From: Bacteroidales bacterium
GTDB lineage: Bacteria > Bacteroidota > Bacteroidia > Bacteroidales > UBA7960
Direction: 5' to 3'
NCBI GenBank assembly: GCA_007123065.1
Contig: SKSI01000070.1
Location: 1-5,123 of the forward strand
Length of the DNA: 5,123 nt
The position numbers and the translations under genes were made by a program. Of this stretch, positions 1 through 5,123 are shown one piece after another (within the stretch, counting starts at the first letter, position 1; every line of letters begins with the position of its first letter). The notes below the pieces were generated by a model, which saw only the letters and a list, made by a program, of their open reading frames with translations, did no database searches and was not told where the DNA came from.

Positions 1-1
1 T

Positions 2-2215
2 GACCATCCATCCATGATCGCATTAAGAACCGGGGAAAAAATTGGTCCTGTTACCAGAGGTATTTACATTCCGGAAAAAGATGAGTATGCATGGTTATCC
101 ATCACGGCAACCCCGCTATTCAGGCCGGATGAGGAGAAACCCTTTCGATCATATGCCGTGTTTGATGACATTACATTAAAAAAACAACATGAAGATGAAA
201 TTAAAAAACAGCAGCAGCTCATTCACACGATACTCAATAAACTGCCCATAGGCATTGCAATAAATACCGTAGAACCTGAACCCAAAGTCGAGTTAGTCAA
301 CGAAAATTTTGCACAAATCTATGGTGTAAGAACAGAGGATTTGCCCACTGTGGAGTCTTTCTGGGAGGCCGTATATGAGGACGAAGCCTTCAGGGAAAAG
401 ATCAAAAACAGGATATTATCTGACATAAATAGTGGTGACCCAAAGCGAATGCAGTGGCACGACATCCCCATAACAAAAAAAGGAAAGGTTGTAAAATATG
501 TATCGGCACAGAATATTCTCCTGGAAGATCATGGGGTTATCATATCCACAGTAACGGATACCACAGAGCGTAAGCGGGCAGAAAACGAGATAATCAACGC
601 CAGGAATCATGCTGAAGAGAGCCGTTTAAGGTTTGAAACACTTTTTGCCGAATCTCCTGTTTCCATCCTTATTCTCGACAAAGATACCGGTGAAGTTGTT
701 GATGCAAATAAAACGGCATATTCTGCGTATGGATTTGATAACCTTGCAGCACTTCAACAAAGTGATATTTGGATGGAACCACCCTATTCGCTGGAGGATG
801 CTTTAGAAAGGATTCAAAAGGCTGCCCACGATGGGATCCATGTTTTTGAATGGAAAAACCGGAAGGTGACCGGAGAGGTTTTCTGGGAGTTGGTTACACT
901 AAGGCCTATGGTTATTGATGGTATGGAGCGTATCTTTTCCACTGCGATTGATATTACCGGTCAAAAACAAAAAGAGCTCGAGAAGGAGGTGCTCTATAGA
1001 ATTGCCAATGCGACATTTGTTTCTGAGGATATGGAAACCTTGCTGGCAAGCATAAAGAAAACACTTAATAAACTCATTGACACTAAAAATTTCTATGTTG
1101 CTTTATATGATAAGGGGAAAGACATGTTTACCATCCCGTATGAAGCGGACGAGAAGGATCAGATTGAAAAGTGGCCGGCCAAACAATCCACGACCGGACT
1201 TGTAATTCGCAAGAAAAAGGCATTGCTGTTGAAAAAGCCAGATATTTTAAAGCTAATAAGATCAGGGGAAATTGAGCAGATTGGCAATATGTGTGAGGTG
1301 TGGCTTGGGGTGCCGCTGCTTTCGGGACCCGACATTATTGGAGTATTAGCGATACAAGATTACCATAATCCCAACGCTTATGAAAAAGGAGGCAAAGAGG
1401 TTCTGGAGTTTGTTTCTTCCCAGATCAGTATGGCCATTCAAAGAAAGATGTTTATGAAAGATCTGGTGATCGCCAAAGAAAAGGCTGAAGAGAGCAACCG
1501 GCTGAAGTCGGCATTCCTGGCGAATATGAGCCACGAGATACGCACCCCGATGAATGGCATTCTTGGATTTGCAGAGTTGCTGAAAGAACCACAATTGACA
1601 GACGAGCAACAACAACAATACATTGAGATCATTGAGAAGAGCGGTGAAAGGATGCTAAACATCATCAATGACATTGTGGATATATCACGCATTGAGTCAG
1701 GCCTTATGGATGTTACGCTGAAAGAATCGAACATCAATGAACAGCTGGATTACCTTTATACATTTTTTAAACCCCAGGTTGAAGCAAAAGGGATGCAGCT
1801 TACATTAACGGATATGCTTTCGCCTAAAAAGGCCAATACAATTACGGATCGTGAAAAACTTTTGGCCGTACTAGCCAACCTGATTAAAAATGCCATTAAA
1901 TACTCCCATGAAGGCACCATCGAGTTTGGGTGTAAAATTTTGGAGTCACACGGCCGTGCGTCTCTACAGTTTTTTGTCAGGGATACAGGCATCGGCATTC
2001 CCAAAGACCGCCAGCATGCAATCTTTGAACGCTTCATTCAGGCAGATATAGAAGATACAGAAGCCAGGCAGGGTGCCGGGCTTGGACTGGCAATCTCAAA
2101 AGCTTATGTAGAAATGCTGGGTGGCGATATTTGGGTTGAGAGCGAAGAAGGCAGGGGTTCAACGTTTTATTTCACAATCCCATACAAAACCCATCATCAA
2201 GTGCTCAACACTTAA
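2..2215 (+). CDS. Multi-PAS/GAF sensor histidine kinase, 5'-partial
   Basis: This is a cytoplasmic sensor kinase that autophosphorylates a histidine in response to a signal sensed by its PAS or GAF domains. The frame is open to the window edge. The first ATG (position 14) sits inside a PAS domain (DHPSMIALRTGE), so the true start lies upstream. Numbering from that ATG, the domains are: the end of a PAS/PAC (to about 56, ending FDDIT), a second PAS (about 62-186, ending TVTDTTERK), a third PAS (about 204-316, ending AIDITGQ) and a GAF domain (about 325-478, with WLGVPL and GVLAIQDY). HisKA follows with SHEIRTP (phosphoacceptor H507), then HATPase_c with N-box LIKNAIKYS (N626), G1 DTGIGI (657-662) and G2 GAGLGLAIS. 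No transmembrane segment is visible in this part. The protein ends just after the ATPase domain (STFYFTIPY plus nine residues), and an in-frame receiver remnant follows the stop, so it may once have been a hybrid kinase. The signal and partner are unknown. Confidence 0.96.
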   Translation, partial: DHPSMIALRTGEKIGPVTRGIYIPEKDEYAWLSITATPLFRPDEEKPFRSYAVFDDITLKKQHEDEIKKQQQLIHTILNKLPIGIAINTVEPEPKVELVNENFAQIYGVRTEDLPTVESFWEAVYEDEAFREKIKNRILSDINSGDPKRMQWHDIPITKKGKVVKYVSAQNILLEDHGVIISTVTDTTERKRAENEIINARNHAEESRLRFETLFAESPVSILILDKDTGEVVDANKTAYSAYGFDNLAALQQSDIWMEPPYSLEDALERIQKAAHDGIHVFEWKNRKVTGEVFWELVTLRPMVIDGMERIFSTAIDITGQKQKELEKEVLYRIANATFVSEDMETLLASIKKTLNKLIDTKNFYVALYDKGKDMFTIPYEADEKDQIEKWPAKQSTTGLVIRKKKALLLKKPDILKLIRSGEIEQIGNMCEVWLGVPLLSGPDIIGVLAIQDYHNPNAYEKGGKEVLEFVSSQISMAIQRKMFMKDLVIAKEKAEESNRLKSAFLANMSHEIRTPMNGILGFAELLKEPQLTDEQQQQYIEIIEKSGERMLNIINDIVDISRIESGLMDVTLKESNINEQLDYLYTFFKPQVEAKGMQLTLTDMLSPKKANTITDREKLLAVLANLIKNAIKYSHEGTIEFGCKILESHGRASLQFFVRDTGIGIPKDRQHAIFERFIQADIEDTEARQGAGLGLAISKAYVEMLGGDIWVESEEGRGSTFYFTIPYKTHHQVLNT

Positions 2216-2302
2216 AATGCCGGCTGCGATGAATACCTGGCAAAGTCTGTCAAGCGAGCGGAGCAGAATGCGATGATCAAAAAAACAATGCTTTGGTTAT
2301 GA
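2216..2302 (+). pseudogene. Remnant of a response-regulator receiver (REC) domain C-terminus
   Basis: The 83-base gap between the first kinase and the B12 gene is not random sequence. Read in the same frame as the upstream kinase, beyond its stop codon, it is open for 28 codons and includes AGCDEYLAKSVKR (from position 2219) and AMIKK (from 2270). This matches the usual end of a receiver domain: the AGCDEYL-x-KP region, with the conserved lysine of strand 5, followed by the last helix ending in a MIKK-like stretch. The normally conserved proline after the lysine is serine here. About three quarters of the receiver, including the phosphoacceptor aspartate, is missing. The remnant's TGA (2300-2302) overlaps the B12 gene's ATG as ATGA, as expected if a full receiver gene or hybrid-kinase receiver once sat directly upstream. 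It lacks its own plausible start and is probably untranslated. The similarity is judged by eye over a short stretch. Confidence 0.75.
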
Positions 2303-2940
2303 ATGATTCGTTGTACCAAAACTATTTCAGCTACCTGATTAAAGGGGAAAAGAATCGCTGTAAACAGATAGTGGAAGAACTATCATTAAAAAATACAGCT
2401 GTTGAAAGAATATACACTGATCTTTTTCAACGATCACTCTACCAGGTAGGCGAATATTGGGAGCTGAACAGGATATCAGTCGCCACCGAACATATGGCGA
2501 CCGCTATTACTGAAAACATGATGATACAATTGCAGCCCAGGCTTTTTACAACAGAACGGACAGGTAAAAAAGCAGTGGTCGCATGCGTGGCAAACGAGTA
2601 TCACCAGGTTGGCGCAAAAATGATTGCTGATGTTTTCGAAATGAACGGATGGGATGGTTATTTCATTGGCGCTAACACGCCCACAGAAGAACTGATTCGC
2701 TTTTTAGAAACACAACAACCTGACATGATCGGACTTTCGCTGAGCCTATATTTCAATCTTCAGGAATTAAAAACAGCGCTTGAACAAATCCGCAATAAAC
2801 TTCCGGACACTCCTGTCGTCGTTGGCGGGCAAGCCTTCAGGTGGGGAGGAACCGAGATCATACAACAATTTAACAATGTTGAATACCTCTCAGGCATTGA
2901 TGCTTTGCAAGAACTAATCAACAAAAACGCCAGATTATGA
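2299..2940 (+). CDS. Stand-alone cobalamin-binding protein, CarH-type photoreceptor-like
   Basis: This is a predicted cytoplasmic B12-binding sensor. Numbering from the TTG at 2293, it has a helical cap domain (about 1-88) with W56, nine residues, then E66-H67. This Wx9EH motif packs over the upper face of adenosylcobalamin in CarH-type light sensors. A Rossmann-like B12-binding domain (about 91-212) follows with E102-Y-H104-Q-V-G107, the (D/E)xHxxG motif whose histidine is the lower axial ligand. It then has GANTP (126-130), SLSL (149-152) and VVVGGQAF (175-182). CarH has an N-terminal MerR-type DNA-binding domain; none is present, so this is a stand-alone sensor, like AerR in overall plan. 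I prefer the ATG at 2299 (213 residues) over the in-frame TTG at 2293, because the ATG overlaps the stop of the upstream receiver remnant as ATGA. There is no clear Shine-Dalgarno sequence. The gene is coupled to the next kinase by a 4-base overlap, which suggests that kinase is its partner. Light sensing is inferred; redox, oxygen or cobalamin sensing is also possible. Confidence 0.93.
   Translation: MNDSLYQNYFSYLIKGEKNRCKQIVEELSLKNTAVERIYTDLFQRSLYQVGEYWELNRISVATEHMATAITENMMIQLQPRLFTTERTGKKAVVACVANEYHQVGAKMIADVFEMNGWDGYFIGANTPTEELIRFLETQQPDMIGLSLSLYFNLQELKTALEQIRNKLPDTPVVVGGQAFRWGGTEIIQQFNNVEYLSGIDALQELINKNARL
2937..2940 (+). promoter_or_regulatory. ATGA stop/start overlap between B12 gene and kinase
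   Basis: The B12 gene's TGA (2938-2940) overlaps the kinase ATG (2937-2939). This layout usually means translation of the second gene depends on ribosomes finishing the first. No good Shine-Dalgarno sequence precedes the ATG, which fits re-initiation. Confidence 0.85.
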
Positions 2941-4046
2941 GCGAATTAAACAAGCAGCTTTTAAACTACCTCGATCGGCATGCCTCCATTATAATGCTCA
3001 CTATCAATGCCGAAGGTGTTATTATACATGCCAATTCTTTTTCAAATAAACTTTCCGGCCGCAGGCTTGAGTCAACCCATATCAATGATTTTTTTACTGG
3101 ATTTAATGCCAATCTGGATCTGGAAAAACTGCTGAATGGCAATATGGAAAGCTTGCTGCTGAATATAAACACCTATCGTAATCTGCCGGAAACCTTTTAT
3201 TTCACGTCGTTTAAAACCACTGAAGGAATTGTTCTTATTGGGGAGTTGAATAATGATGAGGTCGAGGACATGCGCATGACAATGATCAGTCTAAATAACG
3301 AACTGAATAATCTGACACGTGAATTGCAAAAGAAAAACATCCAGCTTGATCAACTCAATCAGTTGAAGAATCAGTTTCTGGGTATGGCTGCGCATGATCT
3401 GCGAAATCCCATTTCATCCATTCTTTCGTTCAGTGAATTTGTTATTGAATCCAACGATTATGACCTCTCTGATGAACTAAGACGTATCATGGAGATGATC
3501 AAAAAATCGAGCGAATTTATGCTTAATCTATTAGAGGAGTTGCTGGATGTGGTGAAAATCGAATCCGGAAAACTTAATCTTAACTATGAACGGGTTGATT
3601 TAGAAAAAATTCTGCGAAAAAACATAGAAATAAACGCCCTTCTTGCTGCGAATAAAAAAATAAAGCTGGTGCTGGACATTCCGGAAACCCTGCCCGAAAC
3701 AGAAATTGATGTAATCAAGATAGACCAAGTATTGAATAACCTCATATCCAATGCTGTGAAATACTCTCACAATAATACAACGGTAACAATTGGTGCCTTC
3801 AGTACCGGAAGAGATATTTTAATCAGTGTTCAGGATCAGGGTCTGGGTATCCCGGGAAACGAACTGGATAAAATCTTTGTTCCCTTTTCCAAGATCAGTG
3901 TGAAAGGCACAGCCGGAGAAAAAAGCACGGGATTGGGTTTAAGCATTGTTAAGCGCATTGTAACAGGGCACCTTGGCAGGATATGGGTTGAAAGCGAGGT
4001 AAATGAGGGGTCAACTTTTTATTTTACGCTCCCGCATAGAAAATGA
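2937..4046 (+). CDS. Soluble PAS-like sensor histidine kinase coupled to the B12 protein
   Basis: This is a complete 369-residue cytoplasmic histidine kinase with no signal peptide or transmembrane segment. Residues about 10-105 form a degenerate PAS-like domain (IIMLTINAEGVIIHAN at the start). A coiled coil rich in Leu, Asn and Gln (about 108-147) leads into HisKA. HisKA contains FLGMAAHDLRNP with phosphoacceptor H153. HATPase_c has N-box NNLISNAVKYS (N272), G1 DQGLGI (300-305), an F-box-like FVPF and G2 STGLGLSIVK (330-339), ending with STFYFTLP. All catalytic boxes are intact, so it should be active. There is no attached receiver. Its ATG lies inside the ATGA overlap with the B12 gene, so the two proteins are probably made in linked amounts and may form a sensor-kinase pair. 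That partnership is inference from gene order. The cognate response regulator is not in the window. Confidence 0.96.
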   Translation: MSELNKQLLNYLDRHASIIMLTINAEGVIIHANSFSNKLSGRRLESTHINDFFTGFNANLDLEKLLNGNMESLLLNINTYRNLPETFYFTSFKTTEGIVLIGELNNDEVEDMRMTMISLNNELNNLTRELQKKNIQLDQLNQLKNQFLGMAAHDLRNPISSILSFSEFVIESNDYDLSDELRRIMEMIKKSSEFMLNLLEELLDVVKIESGKLNLNYERVDLEKILRKNIEINALLAANKKIKLVLDIPETLPETEIDVIKIDQVLNNLISNAVKYSHNNTTVTIGAFSTGRDILISVQDQGLGIPGNELDKIFVPFSKISVKGTAGEKSTGLGLSIVKRIVTGHLGRIWVESEVNEGSTFYFTLPHRK

Positions 4047-4092
4047 GATTCATGTTTTTAAACAATGATAAGTCATCTAAATATTCAATAAA

Positions 4093-4569
4093 ATGGAAAA
4101 GAAAGATCTTCTAAACACAGCATCTCAGTTAAAACAGCCGTCTCAGAAAGCGGTTGATGAGTACAGCCGCAAAGCTGATGCAATGGCCGGCACTCTGAAT
4201 GAAAGGCTAAGCAGTCGCAAAGACATAACACAGCTTATTGGTGAGGGAAACCTGGATATGATGTATGAAAACCACCGCAATCACCTACGATTTATGATTT
4301 CTCTCTTTAAAGATTACAATCCGCTTGTTCTTACTGAAACTGTGCTTTGGGTTTTCAGGGCATACCGCAGTCATGGCTTCAATCTTACCTATTGGCCGGC
4401 ACAGTTAGATAATTGGGTGCAAATACTTAAGGATGAACTGAGTAAAGACTGCTTCGATGAGGTATATCCATTTTATCATTGGATGATCGTAAACAACCCG
4501 GCTTTTGCAATACTCAGTGATGAAACCCTGCCCGAGGACTTTCAGCCCAAGCATGGCACGCAGGAATAG
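4093..4569 (+). CDS. Helical 158-residue protein of unrecognised family
   Basis: I cannot assign a function. The protein has no signal peptide or membrane segment and looks almost wholly alpha-helical. A charged N-terminal part (about 1-40) precedes a core whose aromatic and histidine pattern looks strongly constrained: DMMYENHRNHLRFM (55-68), ETVLWVFRAYRSHGF (82-96), YWPAQLDNWVQIL (100-112) and VYPFYHWMIVNNP (124-136). No catalytic or DNA-binding motif is evident. The density of Trp, Tyr, Phe and His (notably H61, H64, H94 and H129) would suit a small-molecule or protein-binding sensor/adaptor bundle, but that is speculation. It begins at an ATG 46 bases after the kinase stop, with an A-rich leader and no Shine-Dalgarno sequence, and is followed after 33 bases by a PAS protein. 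The position suggests an accessory part of the same B12/kinase signalling cluster. Coding status is supported by length, orientation, spacing and protein-like composition. Confidence 0.85.
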   Translation: MEKKDLLNTASQLKQPSQKAVDEYSRKADAMAGTLNERLSSRKDITQLIGEGNLDMMYENHRNHLRFMISLFKDYNPLVLTETVLWVFRAYRSHGFNLTYWPAQLDNWVQILKDELSKDCFDEVYPFYHWMIVNNPAFAILSDETLPEDFQPKHGTQE

Positions 4570-4592
4570 GTTTTTTGATTATTTGTAAAGAT

Positions 4593-4597
4593 GGAGG
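4593..4597 (+). promoter_or_regulatory. Shine-Dalgarno site GGAGG deciding the start at 4603
   Basis: GGAGG lies five bases before the ATG at 4603, an ideal spacing. It overlaps an alternative in-frame ATG at 4591, which has no such site of its own. The start at 4603 is therefore preferred. The other starts in the window lack a comparable site. Confidence 0.65.
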
Positions 4598-4602
4598 TTA
4601 AG

Positions 4603-5123
4603 ATGTATAATACAGGTGCATTAGAACCAATTACGATTTTGGTCATAGACGACAATGAAGAACCCAATCGCGAACTGGTTGCACGACTCAGAGCTTTTAT
4701 ACGTCTTAAAACAGCTGAAAAAGCACTCGTAAAGGCAGAAACCAAATACCAGCGATTATTTGAAACCATGATCATGGGCTATGCACATCATCGTATGATA
4801 GTTAACGCCCAGGGAAAAGCTGTTGATTATAAGTTTCTTGAAATCAATCCTGAGTTTGAGAAAATTACCGGATTAAAAAGGGAAAAGTTGTTGGGCAAAA
4901 CAGTATTTGAGGTTTTTCCACAAACAGAAATGTACTGGATTGACAGATATTCAAAGGTAGCATTTACGGGAAAAGAAGAGCGGTTTGTGAATTTTTCTTC
5001 GGACATGAACAGGTATTTTGAGGTTTATGCATTCTCACCGGCTGAGGGTGAATTTTCCACGCTTTTCTATGATGTAACAGACCGTGAACTGGCAAAAGGC
5101 AAATTGGAAAAATACAATCAGAA
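4603..5123 (+). CDS. PAS-domain signalling protein with collapsed receiver, 3'-partial
   Basis: The frame runs off the window end; 173 residues are visible from the ATG at 4603. An in-frame ATG at 4591 would add four residues (an upstream stop is at 4576-4578). Residues 9-20 (PITILVIDDNEE) are a typical first strand of a receiver domain with its acidic pair D16-D17. They are followed at once by NRELVARLRAFIRLKTAEKAL (22-42), which resembles the last receiver helix plus the linker to the next domain. About 90 residues of a normal receiver are absent, including the phosphoacceptor aspartate, yet the frame is intact. A PAS domain follows (about 46-162: YQRLFETM, DYKFLEINPEFEKITG, then FYDVTDRE). 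The protein then continues as a coiled linker (LAKGKLEKYNQ), so further PAS or kinase domains probably lie beyond the window. The ancestor was probably a REC-PAS kinase or regulator. The present product is likely expressed but cannot be controlled by receiver phosphorylation. Confidence 0.9.
   Translation, partial: MYNTGALEPITILVIDDNEEPNRELVARLRAFIRLKTAEKALVKAETKYQRLFETMIMGYAHHRMIVNAQGKAVDYKFLEINPEFEKITGLKREKLLGKTVFEVFPQTEMYWIDRYSKVAFTGKEERFVNFSSDMNRYFEVYAFSPAEGEFSTLFYDVTDRELAKGKLEKYNQ
4627..4710 (+). other. Collapsed REC domain: strand 1 fused to the last helix
   Basis: These 28 codons (residues 9-36 of the PAS protein) hold only the two ends of a receiver. The junction falls near codons 20-21 (4660-4665), where IDDNEE meets PNRELVARLRAF. 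In intact receivers the latter stretch follows the strand 5 lysine-proline. The central strands, the phosphorylation site and the switch Thr/Ser are missing. The pieces are judged by eye; the junction position is approximate. Confidence 0.75.

Noticed and set aside
2218..2277. Small ATG-initiated frame (19 codons) in the spacer after the first kinase
   Set aside because: Its composition is not protein-like, and the alternative frame over the same bases gives a clear receiver-domain end.
2293..2298. TTG start for the B12 protein six bases before the ATG
   Set aside because: It adds only two residues, has no Shine-Dalgarno support, and the ATG at 2299 fits the ATGA junction with the receiver remnant.
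2216..2298. Cobalamin riboswitch upstream of the B12 gene
   Set aside because: The gap is far too short for one, shows no B12-box-like sequence, and is accounted for by the receiver remnant.
416..3172. Open frames on the minus strand across the kinase genes
   Set aside because: They lie opposite well-supported kinase domains and their translations resemble no protein; they are shadows.
2130..4025. Similar DNA at the 3' ends of the two kinases (about 2130-2176 and 3981-4025)
   Set aside because: Both encode the conserved end of the HATPase domain (IWVESE...GSTFYFT); this is family similarity and not a recombined repeat.
4047..4092. Possible promoter or terminator in the 46-base gap before the helical protein
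   Set aside because: The gap is AT-rich, but I see no hairpin followed by a T run and no good Bacteroidota-type -33/-7 pair.
4766..4777. Perfect 12-base palindrome CCATGATCATGG
   Set aside because: It lies inside the PAS coding region (ETMIMG codons), far from a start, and has no second copy; chance is the simplest explanation.

Overview
The window reads as one co-directional (+ strand) cluster of cytoplasmic signal-transduction genes with almost no non-coding DNA. The moderate-to-low GC content, the multi-PAS/GAF histidine kinases and the mostly absent Shine-Dalgarno sequences suggest a member of the Bacteroidota or a similar environmental Gram-negative. That placement is inference from style; no marker gene is present.

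Layout. (1) Positions 2-2215 hold the 3' part of a large sensor histidine kinase (PAS-PAS-PAS-GAF-HisKA-HATPase_c). Its start lies before the window. (2) Positions 2216-2302, directly after its stop and in the same frame, carry an untranslated remnant of the C-terminal end of a response-regulator receiver (REC) domain. (3) Positions 2299-2940 encode a stand-alone cobalamin-binding protein with both the Wx9EH motif of CarH-type B12 photoreceptors and the ExHxxG cobalamin-ligand motif, but no DNA-binding domain. (4) Positions 2937-4046 encode a second, soluble histidine kinase whose start overlaps the B12 gene's stop as ATGA. (5) Positions 4093-4569 encode a 158-residue helical protein of a family I cannot name. 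(6) From 4603 to the window end there is a 5'-complete, 3'-partial PAS protein. It begins with a collapsed receiver domain: the first strand with its acidic pair is joined directly to the last receiver helix.

How they may work together. The tight B12-protein/kinase coupling suggests a cobalamin-based (possibly light-responsive) sensor feeding a soluble kinase. The window contains two complete kinase cores but no intact receiver: both receiver traces have lost the phosphoacceptor aspartate. The phosphate acceptor must therefore be encoded elsewhere, or the downstream PAS protein signals without receiver phosphorylation. The most noteworthy points are the stand-alone B12 photoreceptor-like protein, the two independently degraded receivers, and the unnamed 158-residue protein inserted in the signalling cluster.
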